Assembly: GCA_945787595.1 (NCBI GenBank)
Contig: CALZJV010000028.1
Coordinates: forward strand, 1-25,698
Reading direction: 5' to 3'
DNA from: an uncultured Desulfobacterales bacterium
GTDB taxonomy: Bacteria > Desulfobacterota > Desulfobacteria > Desulfobacterales > JAFDCJ01
Length of the DNA: 25,698 nt
Shown here: piece after piece, positions 1 to 6,980 of the stretch
Layout of the letters: each line of letters begins with the position of its first letter
Position numbering within the stretch: position 1 is the stretch's first letter
Notes under the pieces: generated by a model
The model's input: the letters and a program-made list of their open reading frames with translations, nothing else
Databases searched by the model: none
Told to the model about the DNA's origin: nothing
Made by a program: the position numbers and the translations under genes

Positions 1-420
<420 letters not shown>

Positions 421-558
421 GCAAAATAATTCACATGATCATCTTGTATGTCAAAGTTTCGTGTCGGATACAAATTATAATAAGTGTTAAATGTCCGATT
501 GTAAAAATTCATCCAATCAATGCATTAAGCACTATAATACTATGTACGAATGACTATT

Positions 559-674
<116 letters not shown>

Positions 675-682
675 TTTTTTTT

Positions 683-716
683 AACCCGGAATCAGATTCT
701 GATTCCGGGTTTTTTA
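683..716 (+). terminator. Intrinsic terminator of the rRNA operon
   Basis: A perfect 13-bp stem (AACCCGGAATCAG, 683-695, with CTGATTCCGGGTT, 699-711) with a three-base loop is followed by a T-rich run (710-716). It lies 9 bases after the 5S gene and is a textbook factor-independent terminator. Confidence 0.95.
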
Positions 717-1057
717 TTTGGTGCGCAAGGCATGTGGCTGTTGCGGAGCTTTTACCATAAAAACTAGAAAGCTACCGTTTATGATAATCGTATTATCCTC
801 CTGTTGGCATCCATATCCGAGAATGGAACCGCCATTCGCTTGAATAGATCATTATCTACCTAAAACTGTATCCATATAGTCTATAATTTAAGCTTCAAGC
901 CTTTTTAGATTCAGCAACTGCTGGCACCCCGATAAATTCAGGCCGAAAGTCTATAGACCAAAGCCCATCAGTCGGCAACATGCGGTTGTTTGTAAGCTTT
1001 GATGACATGGACCGACGAACACCATAGTCATTTGATTCCAAAAGGAGATACACCGCT
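717..1057. other. Gene-free spacer, rRNA terminator to DUF3179 gene
   Basis: This 341-base stretch has no convincing reading frame, tRNA or long inverted repeat. The only clear element is the ribosome-binding site GGAG at 1044-1047, ten bases before the ATG at 1058. Any promoter for the downstream gene should be here, but I cannot point to a convincing -35/-10 pair. Confidence 0.6.
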
Positions 1058-1969
1058 ATGAAACAGCCTTATATTATTGTTTTTTTCTTGATTTTTCCCC
1101 TTGTCGTGATGGGATTTACACTTGATAATGCCATCGTGCCCCAAATGGAAATCCTCGCTGGCGGTCCGCCAAAGGATGGAATCCCAGCTTTACTGGAACC
1201 GAAATTTGTCAATGCCGTGAAAGCCGATTTTTTGAGTCCTGAAGATCAGGTGATCGGAGTGCTTTTATATGGTCAGCCGAAGGCCTACCCAATAAAAATC
1301 CTCAATTGGCACGAGGTGGTAAATGACTATGTAGGCGATATGCCCATCGTGGTGACGTTTTGACCACTGACCCAAACCGGAGTGGTCTACTCCGGCAAGG
1401 TCGATGATAAGATATTTACCTTTGGCGTGTCCGGCCGCCTTTATAAGAGCAATGTGCTGATTTATGATCATCAGACCGAAAGCCTGTGGTCCCAGCTGAA
1501 GGAAACCGCGATTGCCGGGCCGATGGTGGGCAAGAAACTGAAAAAAATATCTGCAATACGGACGACCTGGAAGCGTTGGTTGAAAAAACACCCTCTGACA
1601 AGGGTGCTTTCCATCGACACCGGCTATGCCCGTAATTATGCTGTCGATCCTTACGAAGGCTATTACCGGGCGCTGGGAATCATGTTTCCGGTCGGCGATG
1701 TGCGCACGGATTTGCCGGCTAAAGAAATGGTGCTGGGAATTGAAATCAACGGTGCCGCCAAGGCTTACCCACTATCGTTAATAGAGCGAAAAAACGGTAT
1801 GCTCAAAGACGAAATCGGTGAAAATTCGGTCCAAATCATCCTATCGAAGGAAGGGCAAGTCATGGATGTTCTGGATCATCAGACCCGGATGATCCCCTTC
1901 ATCTTCGCCTATTGGTTCGCCTGGCAGGCGTTTCACCCGGATACTGCGGTATATGTGGATGCGAAATAG
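1058..1969 (+). CDS. Probable selenoprotein of the DUF3179 family (UGA read as Sec102)
   Basis: One frame runs from ATG 1058 to TAG 1967-1969, interrupted only by a TGA at 1361-1363. Both sides match the DUF3179 family. Upstream are an N-terminal signal peptide (hydrophobic about residues 5-20) and the block AYPIKILNWHEVVND. After the UGA come PLTQTG, TFGVSGRLYKSNVLIYDHQT and ESLWSQL, then a second half (EINGAAKAYPLSLIE) and the terminal block YWFAWQAFHPDT. The UGA sits where family members have the Cys of a CPL motif (VVTF-U-PLTQTG), and a SECIS-like hairpin follows (1369-1402). With readthrough the product is 303 residues, close to family size. It contains no cysteine. The family's biochemical role is unknown; export and a lone Sec suggest a redox or metal-binding site outside the cytoplasm. 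The alternative is a nonsense mutation of a Cys codon, which the hairpin makes unlikely. An annotation stopping at 1363 or starting at GTG 1382 would be wrong under this reading. Confidence 0.87.
1369..1402 (+). promoter_or_regulatory. Bacterial SECIS-like hairpin directing Sec insertion
   Basis: Directly downstream of the UGA (1361-1363) a perfect 7-bp stem, CCGGAGU (1377-1383) with ACUCCGG (1389-1395), closes a five-base loop GGUCU (1384-1388). An outer helix GACC (1369-1372) with GGUC (1399-1402) can extend it across a small internal loop. The loop starts 20 nt after the UGA and begins with GG. Known bacterial SECIS elements need a short stem, a small loop with a G in its first two positions and a UGA-to-loop distance of roughly 16-37 nt. 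The GGUCU loop resembles that of E. coli fdhF. The bulged U of the fdhF stem is not seen in this 7-bp stem. Confidence 0.87.
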
Positions 1970-1979
1970 GTGCCTCCTG

Positions 1980-2154
1980 ACTTATAATGTCCTATATTGT
2001 GTGTCCCAAATTTAAAATTTGCATCTTCGAGCGTTCGGATGCCTTTGTCCGCGATATTCTCTATAAAAGAAGGCTCGTTTAAAAGCGTCGAGATAAATTC
2101 CGCATCATCCATCGAGAACAGTCGAACACTCAAATTTTCTGTATTTAGAACCAT
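1980..2154 (-). pseudogene. Truncated GNAT acetyltransferase remnant
   Basis: Reading from ATG 2154 on the minus strand, the first ~46 residues look like the start of a RimJ/RimL-type GNAT N-acetyltransferase: LSVRLFSMDDAEFISTLLNE followed by PSFIENIADKGIRTLEDA, a common N-terminal block of that family. After LEDA (about 2017) the similarity stops in an AT-rich stretch, and the acetyl-CoA-binding core is missing. The open frame continues without meaning into the antisense of the DUF3179 gene. It is therefore most likely a deletion remnant, not an active gene. A short peptide could still be made, but no good ribosome-binding site was seen. Confidence 0.65.
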
Positions 2155-2256
2155 TAAGTCTTCCGGAACATTCTTTTTGATATCCCGCTGAATAAAAAAT
2201 GCCCAACAATTGATATGTCTGTTTAATTCTAAAAGTTGATTAACTTGTTATATATG

Positions 2257-2646
2257 CTACCCGCCACACCCGCAGCCACAGTCACATCCTGCCCCACCGT
2301 GGGCGGACATATCGGCCATAGCCTTTACAATTTCTCTGTTCTCAGCGGGTGTCACGGCTTCAATTTTGACCTGCAGGTAGACATCGTCTCCGTCGTCAAA
2401 CAAGTCCTTTAGGGGGGGATTGAGGTGTTCAAAGAAGCTGAAGATGTGCTCCTTTTTCAGGTGAAGCAAAACGCTCTCGCCTTCGGCTTTGCCCACCAAT
2501 TCATATTCAAAAGGCATCATGCCTTTCGGACCCAGGCCGAAAATGAATTCAATCTCCGGGTGCTTTGGGGTGAGGTTCATGGTGTCTTGAATCTTTCCCG
2601 CTTGTATAGATAATGTGATCTTTTTTAAATTTTCTACTTTGTTCAT
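2257..2646 (-). CDS. Small FKBP/SlyD-like protein with Cys-Gly metal-binding tail
   Basis: The 129-residue product resembles a reduced FKBP-type peptidyl-prolyl isomerase of the SlyD kind. An N-terminal strand (KKITLSIQAGKIQDTM) is followed by HPEIEFIFGLGPKGMMPFEY and VGKAEGESVLLHLKKEHIF, comparable to the SlyD region containing the active-site turn. The insert-in-flap domain of full SlyD is not evident. The C-terminus ends in GCDCGCGCGG, four cysteines alternating with glycine, comparable to the metal-binding tail of SlyD, which handles nickel and other metals. Start ATG 2646 is supported by AGAGG six bases upstream. A chaperone or metal-handling role is inferred, and isomerase activity is uncertain because of the short domain. 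Confidence 0.75.
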   Translation of the reverse strand: MNKVENLKKITLSIQAGKIQDTMNLTPKHPEIEFIFGLGPKGMMPFEYELVGKAEGESVLLHLKKEHIFSFFEHLNPPLKDLFDDGDDVYLQVKIEAVTPAENREIVKAMADMSAHGGAGCDCGCGCGG

Positions 2647-2669
2647 TTTTGGCCTCTTTCAATTAATTG

Positions 2670-3047
2670 TTCACCGCCCGTTCGTTTCACTCACTCGAGG
2701 CGCAGAGGGCGCAGAGAGAATTTTCTTTTGCCCGATCGTGAGAATTCGATCGGGGATAAACCATAAAAAATCGGGGTTATGACCAATAAAAAAGTAAATT
2801 AAAGGTTGCCAAAAGTTCTAGAAAATATCGGCCCTGGAGTATTGGAGTGTTGAAAAAAAAAGATATCAATCCTATCGTCATTACTCCAACACTCCAGTAC
2901 TCCAATACTCCGAAATTAATTGAAATTGAAAGCTACCATGACGGATTACCCTCTTTTGGGTCATAGATCCGAAAAAAATTAATCCCTCTGCGTCCTCTGT
3001 GCCTCGAGCGAAGCCCCGCGGAGCGGGATGCAAGCTCGGGCGGTGAA
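2670..3047. repeat. Nested inverted-repeat element in a gene-free spacer
   Basis: Three inverted-repeat pairs are nested around one centre. The outer pair TTCACCGCCCG (2670-2680) and CGGGCGGTGAA (3037-3047) is perfect over 11 bases. The middle pair, 2694-2716 and 2986-3008, matches at 21 of 23 positions (left arm begins CTCGAGGCGCAGAGG). The inner pair is GGAGTATTGGAGTGTTG (2836-2852) with 2887-2911, where the right arm carries one extra 8-base unit. The whole gap 2647-3156 has no recognisable gene. One open stretch on the minus strand (3053 to about 3150) has no start codon. The element is MITE-like in form, but no transposase ends or target duplication were identified. Confidence 0.7.
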
Positions 3048-3156
3048 TAGATTTAATCTAAATGTTTCGGTGGTTTGCCGATTTTATCTACCAGCGCCCG
3101 CTGGCGGTTGGTGACGATGATATTTTGTAATAATAACTGTTGGGGTATGGAGGTTC

Positions 3157-4140
3157 CTATATATACCCATTTTTTTCAAACCACTTGACCGCTTCAGCGA
3201 TGCTTTCTTCCAGTGGTCTTTGTCCGAGGTTCAACTGTCTCCTGGCCTTGCTGCAATCCCACCAGGAGTAGTGGCTGCCTACCCGCACCCAGGAGGCGCT
3301 GGTGACCGGCGGCTTTCCAGTGACGCGGGCCAGCAGTTGATATCCATAGCCCGAAGACACCGCCACCCAGCGGGGAAGCTTGATGAACGGTGATTTCCCG
3401 CGGCCGGCCACCTTTACGATGAGATCGAAATATTCCTTGATACTGACATTTCTGTTGCCGAGGACATATTTTTCGCTCACCTTTCCTTTTTCCATGGCGG
3501 CTACGATTGCCCGGGCACAATCGGTCAAATCGATCAGGTTGATGCCGCCGTCCACATAGCCCGGGAGTTTACCTTTGAGGATACTGATGATCAACGCCCC
3601 GGTAGGCGTGGGAGCCATGTCCCCGGGACCGATGGGGCTGGCAGGATTTACAATGACCACCGGCAGCCCCTGGCGGATAAATCCCAGTGCGACTTGCTCG
3701 GCGCGGTATTTGGAAATGTAGTAATGATCCTTTGTTGAATTTAAATTAAATACAGCGGACTCATCCGCCGGGTTTTTGCCGTGGGCTCCCAAGGCGGCCA
3801 CTGAGCTGCAATACACGATTTTTTGTATACCTGTTTTTTTGCAGGCCCTGAGCACGTTGCGGGTGCCTTCTTCATTGACCTGGTACATCACGCCGGCATC
3901 CGGCAACCAGTTAGCATAGATTGCTGCCAGATGATAGACCTTTTCACAGCCTTCAAGTGACCGGTGCAGGGAATCCATATCGCGAATATCGCCATATACG
4001 AGCTTGACATCAAGGCCCTCCAGATTTTTCGTAACGCTGGTTTCCCGCACCAGGCAGCGAACCTTGTTTCCATTGCCCAAAAGCTCCCGAACAACTGCTG
4101 ATCCGATATAGCCTGTTGCACCCGTAACTAATGTGCTCAT
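3157..4140 (-). CDS. NAD(P)-dependent sugar epimerase/reductase, HpnA-like
   Basis: This 327-residue protein belongs to the extended short-chain dehydrogenase/reductase superfamily. It has the N-terminal Rossmann motif TGATGYIG (residues 6-13), an HLAA block near 70, the catalytic serine block CSSVAALGAHG (from 111) and a YxxxK pair (Y140, K144). Whole-length features (PTPTGALIISILKGKLPGY, WWDCSKA, WFEKNGYI) resemble the hopanoid-associated epimerase HpnA and dihydroflavonol-4-reductase-like enzymes. HpnA is linked to hopanoid side-chain assembly, but no other hopanoid gene is in the window, so substrate and pathway are uncertain. The gene is transcribed alone on the minus strand; upstream lies a repeat-rich spacer (4141-4540). 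Confidence 0.8.
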   Translation of the reverse strand: MSTLVTGATGYIGSAVVRELLGNGNKVRCLVRETSVTKNLEGLDVKLVYGDIRDMDSLHRSLEGCEKVYHLAAIYANWLPDAGVMYQVNEEGTRNVLRACKKTGIQKIVYCSSVAALGAHGKNPADESAVFNLNSTKDHYYISKYRAEQVALGFIRQGLPVVIVNPASPIGPGDMAPTPTGALIISILKGKLPGYVDGGINLIDLTDCARAIVAAMEKGKVSEKYVLGNRNVSIKEYFDLIVKVAGRGKSPFIKLPRWVAVSSGYGYQLLARVTGKPPVTSASWVRVGSHYSWWDCSKARRQLNLGQRPLEESIAEAVKWFEKNGYI

Positions 4141-4177
4141 GGAAGATTGCCCCCAATTTTAATCAAACTTAAAAATC

Positions 4178-4435
4178 CTGGTCCTTTGGGACAGGTCAGA
4201 GATAATCGGCTCTGCCTGTAACAGTTTCAAGGAGTGATGGAGTGATAGTCTAACGCACCTGAACTCTATGCATCAGAGAATCTCGATGGCCTCTGTTTAA
4301 AGATACGTTAGATCGGTGTTGGGTTTTCGTTTTTCCAACACTCCATCGGTATATTGAGCAGTACAGAGTCAAGGAGAGCCCCCTTCCAGGGGGCCAACCA
4401 AAGCCAGGTCCTTTGGGCCTGGATTCTTTACTTTA
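4178..4435. repeat. Composite intergenic repeat, copy A
   Basis: The spacer holds two conserved blocks. Block 1 (4178-4221) matches 8403-8446 at roughly 80 percent. Block 2 (about 4377-4435, containing GGCCAACCAAAGCCAGGTCC and GGATTCTTTACTT) matches 8614-8646 plus 8714-8732. Between them the sequence differs from copy B but is also self-complementary: TCTAACG (4249-4255) pairs with CGTTAGA (4306-4312), and GATGGAGTG (4237-4245) pairs with CACTCCATC (4339-4347). No gene is seen in 4141-4540. The same topological place is used in both copies: upstream of one minus-strand gene and downstream of another. Confidence 0.7.
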
Positions 4436-4494
4436 CCCGAATTGAGCTATTTGTTTCTTTTAAGTCCGGGCTTGTCCGGGATTGGTTTAAGTTA

Positions 4495-4551
4495 GACAGG
4501 ACTTACAGGATCGAAATTTTTTTTTATCCAGACAATCCTGTTAATCCTGTC
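4495..4551. repeat. Inverted repeat of GACAGGAT units overlapping a gene end
   Basis: GACAGGACTTACAGGAT (4495-4511) and ATCCTGTTAATCCTGTC (4535-4551) are complementary at 15 of 17 positions. Each arm is two near-copies of an ACAGGAT unit. The right arm contains the last codons and the TAA stop (4543-4541) of the minus-strand GMC oxidoreductase gene. The hairpin may end transcription of that operon, but no U-tract follows on the minus strand. Confidence 0.75.
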
Positions 4552-5884
4552 CAATTAAGGTCTTTGCCAACCGTTTTGCCAGCCCGATGATCGCCAGCCC
4601 GATGATCGTCAGGACCGTGGGTCGGTCGAGCGCCTCCGGAAAGACACTGGCATCGCAGACATACAATCCATCTATTTCGGTCTTTAGATTTGTATCCAGC
4701 ATATCACCGATTCTGACGGTTCCACTGGGATGGGTTCCGATCATAGGGCGCATGAAAATGCTCGATTTTTTTACGCCGGCCTCAATCAGTATGCGCTTGC
4801 AGACTTCATAGGCCTGGCTTAATCTTTCATTGTCACCGGCCGTAAGGGGTTTGCGGATTTTGCCATCCGGATAGATGCCGCCGGAGATGTCATCTTTTAG
4901 CTTAATCATGATTCCCAGCATCCGGTTCCATTGAAGCCAGCGAAGGGCAGGGCCGATCCCTTGGCGCGCGGCTGCCAGGGGATACATAAGCCAGGGATCG
5001 GTTAAAGTGCTGAGCATGTAACCGGCGTCCGGGTTCTCCCAGGACCACGACATGGGCGGCTCCTTGCCGGTACCTTTTTCACGGATAACACCATAGATCA
5101 TGGTTGTGGCATCCATGGTCAAGCCGACACCTGCTGCGTTGATTCCCGAGTTTTGAAGTATCCGGGGAGATCCGATGCCGCCGGCCGCCAGCACCACCGT
5201 TTCGGCCCCGGCCGTAAATTTTACGCCACCTATTCTTCCCTCCACACCAACCACATGGCCATCATCGATCAGAACATTATGAACCCGGGCACACTTTCTT
5301 AGGCGGGCACCGCCGGAAATTGCCTCATCCACCCACTCGGCAGCATTCCATTTGGCATGGCAGCGGCATCCAAGCATGCAGTTCGCCTGACAATTAAAAT
5401 GTTTACCGTGACGATTACTTTTTTCAGGATTCATGAATTTCGGCTGAGCAAACCAATCGTAACCCAGGGCTTGACCGGCCCTGGCGATTCGGGTGGATGC
5501 CATACCTCTTAAATCCGCAGCCAGGGGATTGATTTTCAATTCATCGATGGTCTCTTTTACCTCGATGTCGATATCGACACCGTACTTATCTTTTAGCCAT
5601 GGGGGTGGTGCAGCGGCGCAGCCTGCGTACATGCTGGTTGCGCCGCCCACCATGATGGGGGAGATGATATTCAGGCCCTCTTCGGTAAACAGCAAACTCA
5701 TGCGGTCCGAATAGCGCAGGGCTCCCAGATAGGTGCCGTAATAAAATTTGTTGCGGTGATCGTAGCCGCGCTCTAAAATGAGAACGGTTTTCCCTTTTTG
5801 GGTCAATTCCCTGGCAACGGTTGCCCCGCCGGGTCCGGATCCAACTACGATGACATCGGCTGAGAGATTTATTTTACGAAACAT
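4541..5884 (-). CDS. GMC-family FAD-dependent oxidoreductase
   Basis: The 447-residue protein has an N-terminal FAD-binding motif VVGSGPGGATVA (GSGPGG at 15-20) and the ERG that ends the first Rossmann beta-strand region. The C-terminus carries GTHPSGTVRIGD followed by LYVCDASVFPEALDRPTVLT, the usual GMC block with the catalytic His. A Cys cluster (CQANCMLGCRCHAKWN) lies in the middle, comparable to cluster-like regions of some GMC dehydrogenases. GMC enzymes oxidise alcohols, sugars or sterols. I chose ATG 5884 because a longer frame would run 159 bases into the upstream gene with no family similarity. This start overlaps the upstream stop by 11 bases, which indicates translational coupling. 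Substrate is unknown; the operon partners suggest a small amine- or hydroxyl-bearing metabolite. The final codons lie in a repeat arm. Confidence 0.88.
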   Translation of the reverse strand: MFRKINLSADVIVVGSGPGGATVARELTQKGKTVLILERGYDHRNKFYYGTYLGALRYSDRMSLLFTEEGLNIISPIMVGGATSMYAGCAAAPPPWLKDKYGVDIDIEVKETIDELKINPLAADLRGMASTRIARAGQALGYDWFAQPKFMNPEKSNRHGKHFNCQANCMLGCRCHAKWNAAEWVDEAISGGARLRKCARVHNVLIDDGHVVGVEGRIGGVKFTAGAETVVLAAGGIGSPRILQNSGINAAGVGLTMDATTMIYGVIREKGTGKEPPMSWSWENPDAGYMLSTLTDPWLMYPLAAARQGIGPALRWLQWNRMLGIMIKLKDDISGGIYPDGKIRKPLTAGDNERLSQAYEVCKRILIEAGVKKSSIFMRPMIGTHPSGTVRIGDMLDTNLKTEIDGLYVCDASVFPEALDRPTVLTIIGLAIIGLAKRLAKTLIGQD

Positions 5885-6980
5885 TAGATACTTCTTTAAT
5901 AATAACCTGAAGTGTTTTTGGTAAATTCCGATAATCCACACTATCCGCCTGGCCAGAAAGATCGACCGAGTTGTACGTATGCCAGTATAAAACCGGGCCT
6001 GAATCCCGGCCCTGTTTCCGGCAGTAGTCATGTACGGCGGCAAACGTCTTGGCGGTGTAAGTGGGATCGAGGGTGATGCCCTCTTCTTTTTTTACCAGCC
6101 GGCATACGGTGGTTCCGGCTTGCGTGGGCACGCCGTAACCGCCTCCGAAATAGTCCTGCACGATTGAAGGTTTTCTGGCTGTCAAATCCGGCAGGCGCCG
6201 GTATCTTTTCTTTAAATAACCATAAGTTCTATTCATCAGTTTTTCAACTGTGCGTTCGGTGCAGGCTTGAAACGGACCCAGATGAGATTCCGACACCCTC
6301 ACACCGACCACCCGGATCTGCAATCCGGCCAGCGCAAATCCCAGTGACAATCCGGCCAGGGTGCCGCCGGATCCCAACGGACAGAAAACCACCGCCGGCT
6401 CGGGAATCTCACCGTTGTCGATCTGTTCTTTTAGTTCAAAGGCAGCGTTGACATAGCCGATGGTACCCGCAGCATTGGAACCGCCGGCAAATACATAGCA
6501 GGCACCAGGGTGCCTGATTCTATGCAGCAGGTAATAGGATAGCACGGTGTGCCAGCGTGTTTTTTTATAAATTGTGACGGCATGATACTTTTCGAAAAGA
6601 AGCAAATTCTGTTTCACACGCCCGTTGAGCGGTTGGCGGAACAGCAACAGGGTGCAGTCGATCCCCAGCCGGTCGCAGAAAATAGCCGTTGCCAGTCCGT
6701 GGTTGGTGCCGATCCCGCCGAAGGTGACGATATGCCGGATGTTACGTTTGCGGGCTTCGGCCAGGATAAACTCCAGCTTTCTGACTTTGTTGCCGCCGTA
6801 CAGCGTGCAACTCCGATCATCGCGTTTAATCCAAAGGTTTTCATAACCCAACTGCCGCAATGGGTGAACAGGCGTGGGGAATGTCCCCAGGGGGAGCCAG
6901 GCTATTTTTTGTTTCAGTTCAGGATAATTTCTGAATAGAAATGGAATTTCTGATTTTTCAGGTATCCCAGTTTTGTCCAT
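5874..6980 (-). CDS. PLP-dependent ACC deaminase / D-cysteine desulfhydrase family enzyme
   Basis: The 368-residue protein belongs to the tryptophan-synthase-beta fold of PLP enzymes. The cofactor lysine is in LYGGNKVRKLEF (K65). A substrate loop reads FGGIGTNHGLATA, differing from the SNH-x-R-x-T-A of typical D-cysteine desulfhydrases. The phosphate-binding loop is PLGSGGTLAG (about 201-210). The family deaminates 1-aminocyclopropane-1-carboxylate or splits D-cysteine, but the altered loop leaves the substrate open. The start at 6980 overlaps the permease gene by 23 bases and the 3' end overlaps the GMC gene, so the three genes form one coupled minus-strand operon: import, PLP chemistry, flavin oxidation. 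Confidence 0.85.
   Translation of the reverse strand: MDKTGIPEKSEIPFLFRNYPELKQKIAWLPLGTFPTPVHPLRQLGYENLWIKRDDRSCTLYGGNKVRKLEFILAEARKRNIRHIVTFGGIGTNHGLATAIFCDRLGIDCTLLLFRQPLNGRVKQNLLLFEKYHAVTIYKKTRWHTVLSYYLLHRIRHPGACYVFAGGSNAAGTIGYVNAAFELKEQIDNGEIPEPAVVFCPLGSGGTLAGLSLGFALAGLQIRVVGVRVSESHLGPFQACTERTVEKLMNRTYGYLKKRYRRLPDLTARKPSIVQDYFGGGYGVPTQAGTTVCRLVKKEEGITLDPTYTAKTFAAVHDYCRKQGRDSGPVLYWHTYNSVDLSGQADSVDYRNLPKTLQVIIKEVSNVS

Noticed and set aside
421..558. A tRNA gene between 23S and 5S rRNA
   Set aside because: No cloverleaf, TTC loop or CCA-like end could be found.
1361..1363. The TGA as an ordinary nonsense mutation making the DUF3179 gene a pseudogene
   Set aside because: A single base change from a Cys codon would do it, but the rest of the frame is intact for 200 further codons and the SECIS-like hairpin is at the right place. 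Kept as the main alternative.
1265..1591. Reading frames antisense to the DUF3179 gene
   Set aside because: No family similarity and no ribosome-binding site; the plus strand is clearly coding.
4495..4551. The GACAGGAT inverted repeat as a classical intrinsic terminator
   Set aside because: The stem is good but the T-run is in the loop, not after the stem, on either strand.
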